DNA of 9,511 nucleotides from Bog-950 sp964493695 (GTDB lineage: Bacteria; Bacteroidota; Bacteroidia; Chitinophagales; LD1): the NCBI GenBank assembly GCA_964493695.1, contig CAZBPG010000132.1:1-9511 (forward strand), read 5' to 3'. The translations under genes were made by a program, and so were the position numbers. How positions within the stretch are numbered: position 1 is the stretch's first letter; each line of letters starts with the position of its first letter. This document shows, piece by piece, positions 1 through 5,496 of the stretch. The notes below the pieces were generated by a model. It was not told the DNA's origin and did not search any database. It saw nothing but the letters and a program-made list of their open reading frames with translations.

Positions 1-1236
1 ACCCCTTTATCTACCAGGTTAAGTGGTGTGTACTATTATCCGAAGAAGTCTAATGCCCCTTCGGTATGGTACAACGATATGTGGCGATATAACCCGACCA
101 CAAATAATTGGACGTGGATGAGCGGAACCAATGTTGGTAATGATAATGGCGCTTATGATTCGCTTTGCACTGCAGAGTTAAATTATGCACCTACTGCCCG
201 TTCCGAAAACAGAGCAAAATGGAAAGACACCTGCGATAATTTTCTTTTTTATGGCGGAAGTGAAGACAATAATTTCAATATCATGTTCAACGACCTCTGG
301 AGTTTTAATCCGTCTACCTTAAAATGGGTCATTTTGAATGGCGGAGGGTCTGCCAGTACAAATCCAATTTATGGTACAAAAGGTATAGCATCTGCTACCA
401 ATACTCCAGGCAGGCGTGCCGGTTCTGTAGGCTGGCGCGACAGAAATGGCGATTTGTATTTATTTGGTGGCACAGTAAATGGTTGGCCTTTACCTCGTAA
501 TGATATGTGGAAGTATGTAATTGATACTTCCTGTTTAAGTTTAGATTGCACCAAGCAATGCAGTCTTTCAGCCATCACTATTAGTGCTGATCAAACTGTA
601 TTTTGCGCCAGTGACAGCACACAAATATGTGCACCTTTCGGGTTCTCAACTTATTTATGGAATACGGGTGCTAACACAAGGTGTATTTCAACTGCACTTG
701 CGGGTAACTATTATGTAACTGTAAGCGATAATAACAATTGCTCTGCTGTTTCTAATCATTTGTCTATTGCGGTTTATCCTTTGCCCCCAGTTTCTATTAG
801 TGTAAACGGAGATACTCTTATGGCTTATAATGGCGTTACATACCAGTGGTATATTAACGGCATAGAAATTAACGGAGCTACTTCCAATTTTTATATTGTC
901 AACCAAACAGGCAGTTATTCGGTAGCAATAACCGATATTAATGGCTGTGTTGCGGTTTCATTACCGATTGTCTTTTCGGGCATACCTCATATAAATGATA
1001 AGTATAAAATCTCCATTTACCCCAACCCTGCCACAAACCAACTCAATGTAGAAATAGATGCAGCCCTTATTGGCGCACAACTAAACATTTATGATGTAAC
1101 GGGTGCCTTAGTGCAATCGGCTGTTCTCCAAATTCAAAATTCCAAATTCGCAATTCAAAATTTCTCTTCCGGTGTTTACATAGCGGAGATAAAAACTAAA
1201 GAGGCGAGTGTAAAAAAGAGGTGGGTGAAGATGTAA
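1..1236 (+). CDS. Kelch-like T9SS-exported surface protein, 5' end cut by window
   Basis: The frame is open from the first base, so the true start lies upstream; the GTG at 28 is only the first possible start inside the window. Numbering from the first codon, residues 1-175 hold kelch-like blades: repeated patterns of a Gly-Gly pair, then an N-D-x-W segment, then Y/F-N-P-x-T and a tryptophan, as in a beta-propeller. Residues about 189-325 look like two Ig/PKD-like beta-sandwich modules with paired cysteines. Residues about 332-411 form a T9SS type A sorting domain, with the YPNPATN motif, an IYDVTGALV strand and a SSGVYIAEI strand, ending in a basic tail. Such domains are recognised by the type IX secretion machinery, which exports the protein across the outer membrane and cleaves the domain. 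The ligand or role of the propeller is unknown. A heptanucleotide repeat interrupts the sorting domain. The lipoprotein genes follow on the same strand. The T9SS call is firm, the kelch call good. Confidence 0.9.
   Translation, partial: TPLSTRLSGVYYYPKKSNAPSVWYNDMWRYNPTTNNWTWMSGTNVGNDNGAYDSLCTAELNYAPTARSENRAKWKDTCDNFLFYGGSEDNNFNIMFNDLWSFNPSTLKWVILNGGGSASTNPIYGTKGIASATNTPGRRAGSVGWRDRNGDLYLFGGTVNGWPLPRNDMWKYVIDTSCLSLDCTKQCSLSAITISADQTVFCASDSTQICAPFGFSTYLWNTGANTRCISTALAGNYYVTVSDNNNCSAVSNHLSIAVYPLPPVSISVNGDTLMAYNGVTYQWYINGIEINGATSNFYIVNQTGSYSVAITDINGCVAVSLPIVFSGIPHINDKYKISIYPNPATNQLNVEIDAALIGAQLNIYDVTGALVQSAVLQIQNSKFAIQNFSSGVYIAEIKTKEASVKKRWVKM
1129..1163 (+). repeat. Heptanucleotide tandem repeat, five imperfect units, within T9SS sorting domain
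   Basis: Five consecutive 7-base units fit the pattern NNAATTC, with the last unit ending in T instead of C. They encode a Gln/Asn/Ile/Phe-rich insert of about 12 residues between two conserved beta strands of the C-terminal sorting domain. Because the unit length is not a multiple of three, each unit is read in a different frame, and gain or loss of one unit would alter everything after it, including the conserved end of the sorting signal. Confidence 0.75.
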
Positions 1237-1271
1237 GAGAGAAATAAAATTTAAAAACAAAAAATAAGAAG

Positions 1272-1769
1272 ATGAAAAAGGTAGTAGGTTTAGTTGCGGT
1301 GTTGGTGGTGTTGGCGGGGGTGGGGTGTAATAGAACCTGCGAACCCGCATGTTTTAATAACGGCACCTGTAACAACGGTGTTTGTGATTGCACCGAAGGG
1401 CATTGGGGTGCGGTATGCGAGCGCGACTCCTGCATTACCTGCCTAAACCGTTATGTAGATATTTATGAGGAAGAATATTTTGATAACCTTGATACGCTTA
1501 GCGGCTTTTGTGAAGATTGCGTGACTCAATGGATGGTAGATTCTGCCCGCACAAGAGCCGAGAGAAAATCTTTACAATTAAATTGTCTTGACCTTACCAA
1601 ACCCGCAAGCAGTATTAATCTTAGCCAAATTTTAAGGGACAGGCAGTTTGTACCTGTGAGCGATTCGTTCACCCAAGATGATAAAGACGACATCATAAAA
1701 CTTAATTCTTGGCTCGACTTTAACCCAATAGCTTCACCGGGCTACATTGATTTACCCATCTGTAAGTAA
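1272..1769 (+). CDS. Putative lipoprotein with N-terminal EGF-like domain
   Basis: This is a 165-residue protein starting at an ATG preceded by the purine-rich AAGAAG, 35 bases after the kelch gene. It has two lysines, a very hydrophobic Val/Leu-rich segment (residues 4-18) and Cys19 as the likely lipidated residue. The residues before it (G-V-G) match a lipobox only loosely, so lipidation is likely but not certain. Cysteines 23, 27, 33, 38, 40 and 49 have the spacing of an EGF-like domain (C-x3-C-x5-C-x4-C-x-C-x8-C), including the N-N-G-x-C signature. A C-x2-C pair (54, 57), two further cysteines near 80 and a Cys near the C-terminus follow. The remainder (about 60-165) is acidic and helical-looking and I do not recognise it. 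The EGF-like module suggests an extracellular, disulfide-bonded surface protein that binds protein or sugar, but the partner is unknown. The signal peptide is encoded by an unusually G-rich stretch. Confidence 0.8.
   Translation: MKKVVGLVAVLVVLAGVGCNRTCEPACFNNGTCNNGVCDCTEGHWGAVCERDSCITCLNRYVDIYEEEYFDNLDTLSGFCEDCVTQWMVDSARTRAERKSLQLNCLDLTKPASSINLSQILRDRQFVPVSDSFTQDDKDDIIKLNSWLDFNPIASPGYIDLPICK
1299..1325 (+). other. G-rich tract with quadruplex-like spacing in the signal-peptide coding region
   Basis: At least six runs of two or more Gs, ending in a run of five and a run of four, lie in about 27 bases in codons 10-18 of the EGF-like lipoprotein gene. The surrounding DNA is AT-rich. The Gs come from GTG, GGT and GCG codons for the hydrophobic core. 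A two-tier G-quadruplex in the coding strand or mRNA near the start is possible, but codon content alone could explain it. Confidence 0.4.
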
Positions 1770-1782
1770 AAGGTCAATTACC

Positions 1783-2325
1783 ATGCAAACCAAAAACGTT
1801 ATAGTTCTTTTATTAATCACTGCTTTTATAATGAGCACTGCCGGTTGTAAAAAAGAAAAAATTACACCAATGGGCAACTGGCAGCTTACCGGCTTCAGTC
1901 AAACAATTTGCGGGCTTCTATATGGCACAGACACTATTCAGTCTGTCTTTTCTAATAGCATAGTAACTTATGATACCGGTTGGTCAAATGCAAAATCTTA
2001 TGCTCTTATGCTGCAAATGAATTTTGCTGACAATGATTCAGTCACCATTCATCAGTTGTATGGTTCACTTGGCCTTCCGCTTGATGCAACGGTACATAAG
2101 GGGGCATGGGATTATTCAGAAGATACCCGCAAAATGTATTTTACCGGATTAGGCGGTTCGTTTTTGCATGGATTCGGTTATCATCCAAATAGCATAGAAT
2201 ACTATACTGTAGAAACGCTAACCGACAATGTATTGGTACTTACCTATCATTATAGTTTTGTTGATAATAATCCAAATTATGTATTGGAAGAAAATACCTG
2301 CAGACTTACTTTTTCGAAATACTAA
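1783..2325 (+). CDS. Putative lipoprotein, possibly lipocalin-like, function unknown
   Basis: This is a 180-residue protein. I chose the ATG at 1783 because it opens a clean lipoprotein signal peptide; an upstream TTG at 1747 would overlap the previous gene and add 12 polar residues. The signal is a short polar start with one lysine, a Val/Leu/Ile core, and T-A-G-Cys22 as lipobox, followed by K-K-E-K. The mature part starts with a G-N-W-Q-L-T-G-F segment and later has W-D-Y-S-E-D and alternating hydrophobic strands. This resembles the small lipocalin-like beta-barrel lipoproteins common in Bacteroidota, a family impression and not a firm match. It begins 13 bases after the EGF-like gene's stop, so the two are probably co-transcribed. 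No catalytic motif is visible. The likely location is the periplasm or outer membrane. Confidence 0.78.
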   Translation: MQTKNVIVLLLITAFIMSTAGCKKEKITPMGNWQLTGFSQTICGLLYGTDTIQSVFSNSIVTYDTGWSNAKSYALMLQMNFADNDSVTIHQLYGSLGLPLDATVHKGAWDYSEDTRKMYFTGLGGSFLHGFGYHPNSIEYYTVETLTDNVLVLTYHYSFVDNNPNYVLEENTCRLTFSKY

Positions 2326-2386
2326 CCCCCAACCGGCAAGAATGAAGCAAAGCAAATGAGCAAAGCTTCTTGTGTCAACTAACGCA

Positions 2387-2416
2387 TTGCCTACTTCATT
2401 TCCGTTTATATCTTTA
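2387..2416 (+). promoter_or_regulatory. Candidate Bacteroidota-type promoter for the 2435-3509 gene pair
   Basis: TTG at 2387-2389 is followed after 19 bases by TATCTTTA at 2409-2416. The Bacteroidota housekeeping consensus is TTG or TTTG, about 19-21 bases, then TAnnTTTG; the -7 box here misses only the last base. Transcription would start near 2422, about 13 bases before the ATG at 2435. It sits in the 109-base space after the 1783-2325 gene, which would fit a separate transcript for the next two genes. Confidence 0.35.
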
Positions 2417-2434
2417 CTCCACAAAAAATTATTC

Positions 2435-2758
2435 ATGAAGCATTACCTTTTTGCCTTTTGCCTTTTGCTTTTTGCCTTTTACCTATCGGGCTGCAAAAAA
2501 TGTTTTCACTGCTATAATGCCTGCACCCTTTGCGCTATAACAATTAGCGGACATACTTTTACCGAAACTTACTGTGTAGACAGCTTTACTTCTGCCGCTG
2601 AATACAATGCTGCCATTGCGCATGATACCGCTATTGGCTACACCTGTGGCGCCACTACGCCTTCTTACAGTTACGACTTTTGTGTGAACCAGCCGGGTGA
2701 AGAAACCTATCCTAACTATTTTAATAAAGGTAACCGCGCCACCTGCGATGAAAAGTAG
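2435..2758 (+). CDS. Small cysteine-rich lipoprotein, function unknown
   Basis: This is a 107-residue protein. The ATG at 2435 is preferred over an upstream in-frame start at 2372 because it begins a compact lipoprotein signal: MKHY, a Leu/Phe/Ala core, and L-S-G-Cys20 as lipobox. K-K follows the lipidated cysteine. Eight more cysteines lie in the mature part. Four of them (23, 26, 30, 33) form a C-x2-C-x3-C-x2-C cluster and four are spread (47, 71, 83, 104). This could bind a metal or form disulfides; in the oxidising periplasm disulfides are the simpler reading. Short lipoproteins of this layout (Cys cluster after CKK, a Y-C and a G-Y-x-C further on) occur widely in Bacteroidota without known function, as far as I recall. 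The signal-peptide core is encoded by a heptanucleotide repeat. The stop codon overlaps the start of the next gene, indicating coupled translation. Confidence 0.75.
   Translation: MKHYLFAFCLLLFAFYLSGCKKCFHCYNACTLCAITISGHTFTETYCVDSFTSAAEYNAAIAHDTAIGYTCGATTPSYSYDFCVNQPGEETYPNYFNKGNRATCDEK
2447..2481 (+). repeat. Heptanucleotide tandem repeat, five units, encoding the lipoprotein signal-peptide core
   Basis: Five 7-base units fit CYTTTTG, and the last ends in A. They encode the Leu/Phe/Ala/Cys core between the MKHY start and the lipobox of the small cysteine-rich lipoprotein. All three frames of this pyrimidine-rich repeat give hydrophobic residues, so the segment stays membrane-compatible, but a change of one unit would put the lipobox and the rest of the gene out of frame. 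Confidence 0.8.
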
Positions 2759-3509
2759 ACTTTACTTACTACTTACGGGCATTCTGCTTACCGGTCTTCT
2801 GGTATCGTGTAAGAAGAACATCAAAAGCTGTAAACTGGGTAAGTATTACCTGAGCGATGGCAACAGCACCCCTTCGCCCAATGTTTTTTCTTATTATGAA
2901 GACGGCAAACTGAAACGCGTTGTTCGTACTGATGGCTCAAAAGATACGCTGGTGTATAATGCCGACACGCTGACCTTACTTACCTATGATAATAACGGAG
3001 TACTCACCGGAGACTTTACCGGTATACTGAATGCCAATGGCGCTCTGATTGCGGGCACCAAAAACACTTATGATTTTTCCGGCAGCCTTACCGGTACTGA
3101 TTATATAGCCTTTGAATACAATGCCAACGGCAACATGACTAAGCAAACCACCAATAATACATCCGGTGCTACTATACTTTCGCTTACTTATGACGGAGGC
3201 AATACCGTTACCGGTGGGCTTTATTCCGGGGGAGTTCTTAACAAGCGGTACTTTTTCTATCACAACACGGCAGAAAATAAAACCGGTGTGGATGATTTAA
3301 CCGGAGCATTTACCCCTTACTTTGGCAAGCCGTCAGATAATCTGTTAGACAGTATTCATATTATTCAACCGGCTACGAGCGATACTGTTCGCATACAATA
3401 CGCACATACTTTAGATAACAACGATTACCTGAGCAATACCATACAAACCTGGCTCACACCTGGTGTGCAAACCAAATACCATACGTTCCAATACTTCGAT
3501 TGCGAATAA
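2748..3509 (+). CDS. Putative lipoprotein with YD-repeat-like beta strands
   Basis: This is a 253-residue protein. The ATG at 2748 overlaps the last 11 bases of the preceding gene and begins a textbook lipoprotein signal: MKSR, a Leu/Thr/Gly-rich core, and L-V-S-Cys21, then K-K. An earlier in-frame start at 2697 would give a poor signal. The mature part has repeating Tyr-Asp/Asn-x-x-Gly units (Y-Y-E-D-G-K-L, T-Y-D-N-N-G-V-L, E-Y-N-A-N-G-N-M-T, T-Y-D-G-G-N) spaced about 25-40 residues apart. This resembles the YD/RHS-like beta strands of many Bacteroidota surface lipoproteins, sometimes grouped with the DUF4595 type. It lacks the length and toxin tip of a true RHS protein. Its gene ends 15 bases before the convergent 3525-4940 gene. 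It is probably outer-membrane or periplasmic, with no enzyme motif. Thr-Gly pairs here are often written ACC GGT, which adds to the hexamer excess noted in the findings. Confidence 0.8.
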   Translation: MKSRLYLLLTGILLTGLLVSCKKNIKSCKLGKYYLSDGNSTPSPNVFSYYEDGKLKRVVRTDGSKDTLVYNADTLTLLTYDNNGVLTGDFTGILNANGALIAGTKNTYDFSGSLTGTDYIAFEYNANGNMTKQTTNNTSGATILSLTYDGGNTVTGGLYSGGVLNKRYFFYHNTAENKTGVDDLTGAFTPYFGKPSDNLLDSIHIIQPATSDTVRIQYAHTLDNNDYLSNTIQTWLTPGVQTKYHTFQYFDCE

Positions 3510-3524
3510 AAAAGTAGGAAGAGA

Positions 3525-4940
3525 TTACTTTACAATCTCGCAGGGGTAGTCAAACAGACAGTTCTCCTTGATAACATCTGCTACCGTATCCGGCACCATA
3601 TCTTCCCAGCCCGGTTCACCGGTTTTTATCATCTGAATAACCTTAGGCGAAAATATCTGGAGCACATTCAAATCGTAACCCTCCAGATCGGTTAAAAAAT
3701 CATTGTCTTTCAAATGCTGAAAGAGCGGCTTCAGATTCTCGGGAACATCCAGATTGGAAGTGGTAATAACCGGTCTGCGCGAATCCGGTTGATAAGGATA
3801 CACCAGCATACGGGTGTTCTGCATAAATATTTCTCCAAAATAGTGCATCAGTTCACCGGCTGCATTTTTGTAATACTTCTCATTAAACAACTCCACTATG
3901 TTCAGTATGCCGAGTATAATACCTATCCGGTTAGGCTTGCACCGGTTCAGGTAGTTTACCAGCACATCGTGTTTATGGCAGTTCGAAATCATTACCGTGT
4001 GTCCTAAGCTGCAAAGTATATCGGCACGGTCTAAAAAATCTTTACTGTTAAAGTCACCGTCACCGGCTAAGTTGTTGAGTGTAATTTCGGAGAGCACAAT
4101 CAAATCGTCTGTATTCCCTACCTCCTTTTTATAATACTCCAGCCCGCAGCGCATCATATCTTCATTCACCTTCGTCACGGGGCGGAACCTTCCGCGTAAA
4201 CACAAAATATTTTTCTTGTAAAGAATATCCTTGGGCTGATACACTTCTTTATCTGCTCCAAAAATTGTTCCGTCAGTAAAATTCTTTTTCACCAGTTCAA
4301 GGGCAAGCAACCGGTTATCCACTTTCTCAAAGTCCGGACCCTTTACACGTATCATATCAATCTCCAGTTGATCGGTAGAAAGATTATCCATTAAAGAATC
4401 AATAAAATCTTCCGGCTGGTCGAAATACCAGTAGCAGGCAAAAAGCAAATTAGTTCCTACCCCTCCCAGTACACGTTGCTGGTACAAACTATCCGCTCCC
4501 TTCAAACGTACATGAATAATTACTTCGTTGGGTTCCGCACCGGGTTTTAACTGAAACCTTACGCCCATCCATCCGTGTGGGTCGTTATCTTTTTTATAGT
4601 TTAAGGTGGTACAGGTATTCGAGTAAACAAAAAATCTTTTCTTCTTGTACTTCTCATCTGTTAATCGCTGCTCAAGTAACTCGTATTCGTGGTCGAGCAT
4701 TTTATGCAAACGTGTTTCGCTTACATATCTTCCCGAGCCATCGGCTCCGTAAATGGCATCGGAGAAAGTCATATCGTAGGCACTCATAGCCTTTGCTACC
4801 GTACCCGATGCGCCCCCTACCTGAAAAAAGTTGCGGACCACTTCCTGCCCTGCACCTATTTCAGCAAAAGTGCCATAAATATTCTGATCAAGATTAATGC
4901 GTAGTGCCTTCCGTTTAATCGATATTACCTCGCGTTCCAT
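3525..4940 (-). CDS. Conserved cytoplasmic protein of unknown function (471 residues)
   Basis: The ATG at 4940 opens a full-length soluble protein with no signal peptide or membrane segment. I recognise the sequence type: the N-terminal block at residues 21-34 (I-Y-G-T-F-A-E-I-G-A-G-Q-E-V), then V-G-G-A-S-G-T-V-A-K and M-S-A-Y-D (41-56), D-A-I-Y-G (61-65), R-Y-V-S and the M-L-D-H-E segment (81-85). Further blocks are Q-L-E-I-D-M-I (191-197), Y-K-K-N-I-L-C-L-R-G-R-F-R-P-V-T-K-V-N (241-259) and L-C-S-L-G-H-T-V-M-I-S-N (309-320). Proteins with these blocks are conserved across Bacteroidota and occur in other phyla. As I recall, databases label them inconsistently, including as nicotinate-nucleotide adenylyltransferase or TonB-dependent receptor. 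The sequence supports neither: there is no beta-barrel signal, and I see no nucleotidyltransferase H-x-G-H motif. The gene stands alone between a convergent lipoprotein and a tRNA. A perfect inverted repeat lies 29-47 bases upstream of its start. Confidence 0.9.
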   Translation of the reverse strand: MEREVISIKRKALRINLDQNIYGTFAEIGAGQEVVRNFFQVGGASGTVAKAMSAYDMTFSDAIYGADGSGRYVSETRLHKMLDHEYELLEQRLTDEKYKKKRFFVYSNTCTTLNYKKDNDPHGWMGVRFQLKPGAEPNEVIIHVRLKGADSLYQQRVLGGVGTNLLFACYWYFDQPEDFIDSLMDNLSTDQLEIDMIRVKGPDFEKVDNRLLALELVKKNFTDGTIFGADKEVYQPKDILYKKNILCLRGRFRPVTKVNEDMMRCGLEYYKKEVGNTDDLIVLSEITLNNLAGDGDFNSKDFLDRADILCSLGHTVMISNCHKHDVLVNYLNRCKPNRIGIILGILNIVELFNEKYYKNAAGELMHYFGEIFMQNTRMLVYPYQPDSRRPVITTSNLDVPENLKPLFQHLKDNDFLTDLEGYDLNVLQIFSPKVIQMIKTGEPGWEDMVPDTVADVIKENCLFDYPCEIVK

Positions 4941-4968
4941 GGTACGAAATTAGTAATTCGTGTATTTA

Positions 4969-4987
4969 TAACGTTTACACAACGTTA
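4969..4987. promoter_or_regulatory. Perfect inverted repeat upstream of the 471-residue gene, operator-like
   Basis: TAACGTT at 4969-4975 and AACGTTA at 4981-4987 are perfect inverted copies separated by five bases. A second, weaker dyad (ACGAA at 4944-4948 and TTCGT at 4957-4961) lies between it and the start codon at 4940. There is no T-run beside it, so it is not an intrinsic terminator. Its place just before a start fits a repressor site or a leader hairpin. I could not place a clear TAnnTTTG box for this gene. Confidence 0.4.
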
Positions 4988-5055
4988 ATAGTTATCAAAA
5001 ACAAGATGAAGACTGTATGCTGTTATGGAAAGGAGCTTCGGAGAATAGAAGAGAT

Positions 5056-5065
5056 TAAAAAAAAG
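5056..5065 (-). terminator. T-tract directly after tRNA-Arg, possible 3' end signal
   Basis: Read on the minus strand, the discriminator base of the tRNA is followed by one C and then eight Ts. There is no hairpin between the tRNA and the tract, so this is not a full intrinsic terminator; the stable tRNA fold itself could act with the T-run. Mature CCA is not encoded. Confidence 0.35.
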
Positions 5066-5139
5066 TGACCCGGACTGGATTCGAACCAGTGACCGACAGT
5101 TTAGAAAACTGTTGCTCTATCCAGCTGAGCTACCGGGTC
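5066..5139 (-). tRNA. tRNA-Arg (anticodon TCT)
   Basis: On the minus strand a 74-base tRNA folds fully. It has a 7-pair acceptor stem (GACCCGG with CCGGGTC) and an A discriminator, a D arm with stem GCTC/GAGC, an anticodon stem ACAGT/ACTGT holding loop TTTCTAA, and a T arm ACTGG-TTCGAAT-CCAGT. The loop centre is TCT, which reads AGA (and AGG by wobble) arginine codons. The 3' CCA is not encoded and must be added. I see no second tRNA nearby and no duplicated 3' end that would point to an integrated element. Confidence 0.97.
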
Positions 5140-5147
5140 GCATGAGC

Positions 5148-5160
5148 GGGCGCAAAAATA
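5148..5160 (-). promoter_or_regulatory. Promoter core (-7 box) of tRNA-Arg
   Basis: The minus strand reads TATTTTTG followed by CGCCC, matching the Bacteroidota -7 consensus TAnnTTTG. Its distance of about 14 bases from the mature tRNA leaves a short leader for processing. A clear TTTG at -33 is not visible. The rpsA promoter has almost the same 13 bases. Confidence 0.6.
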
Positions 5161-5353
5161 AAAAGTTTGACGATTTTTTAGCGCTTGCCCATAATTACCT
5201 TACAGTTTCTAAAACCTCTTAGCTCTGTTTTATTCACAAGAATATATTTCCACAGCACTTACGCACCGGTTTATACAACGCTGAACGAAAACTGATGAAC
5301 ACTATCTTTTTTAGAGTTGCAGATACTTACAACAGTACATCAGCAGTTATGTT

Positions 5354-5363
5354 NNNNNNNNNN
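5354..5363. other. Assembly gap (ten Ns)
   Basis: A run of exactly ten Ns looks like a scaffolding placeholder, so the real distance and content between the tRNA side and the rpsA side are not known. Anything inferred about linkage across it depends on the scaffolding. Confidence 0.98.
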
Positions 5364-5385
5364 TTATGCTCCTAACCGACAACAG

Positions 5386-5409
5386 AATTCAGCAATGCGA
5401 TGCTGAATT
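5386..5409. repeat. Perfect 9-base-pair inverted repeat beside the assembly gap
   Basis: AATTCAGCA (5386-5394) and TGCTGAATT (5401-5409) pair perfectly around a six-base loop. Neither side is followed by a T-run in the outgoing direction, so it is a poor terminator. It lies 22 bases from the Ns, where a hairpin or repeat could have hindered assembly. A small second dyad, AACAC/GTGTT, follows at 5412-5425. Confidence 0.55.
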
Positions 5410-5436
5410 AAAACACACAAGTGTTGTATAAATTAA

Positions 5437-5471
5437 AAATCCCTTGTCAGAAAAATTCCGACAAGGGATTT
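5437..5471 (-). terminator. Strong intrinsic terminator of rpsA
   Basis: On the minus strand, 25 bases after the rpsA stop, a perfect 12-pair stem (AAATCCCTTGTC with GACAAGGGATTT) can extend by a G-U and three more pairs to a TTT triloop. It is followed by Ts (GGGATTTTTAATTT). Stem, loop and T-tail fit rho-independent termination in the rpsA direction only; the plus-strand side lacks a T-run. Confidence 0.9.
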
Positions 5472-5496
5472 AGTGTGCTTGAAACCGCTGAAAAAA

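Larger units (their letters stand above)
5140..5436. other. Non-coding interval between tRNA-Arg and the rpsA terminator, with assembly gap
   Basis: This interval of nearly 300 listed bases holds the tRNA promoter at its left end, the run of Ns, and a 9-pair dyad on the right. I found no credible gene: the longest short frame I noted is 26 codons at 5142-5222 and crosses the tRNA promoter. The true length is unknown because of the gap. Confidence 0.7.

Noticed and set aside
1108..1435. Minus-strand open frames with proline-rich starts over the kelch/EGF junction
   Set aside because: They are the reverse reading of the G-rich signal-peptide codons and cross two well-supported genes.
2343..2369. 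Possible terminator after the 1783-2325 gene (GAAGC with GCTTC)
   Set aside because: It has only five pairs, a long loop and no T-run behind it.
1129..2481. Repeat tracts as a CRISPR array
   Set aside because: The units are seven bases long without spacers, and lie inside coding sequences.
3714..4007. Open frame of 97 codons antisense to the conserved unknown gene
   Set aside because: The opposite strand has a clear conserved protein; this frame has no start context or recognisable content.
5066..5139. tRNA as an integration site for a mobile element
   Set aside because: No integrase gene, no repeated tRNA 3' end and no foreign-looking genes are visible nearby.
5142..5222. Short open frame of 26 codons next to tRNA-Arg
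   Set aside because: It runs over the tRNA promoter on the opposite strand and has no ribosome site; the length is within chance.
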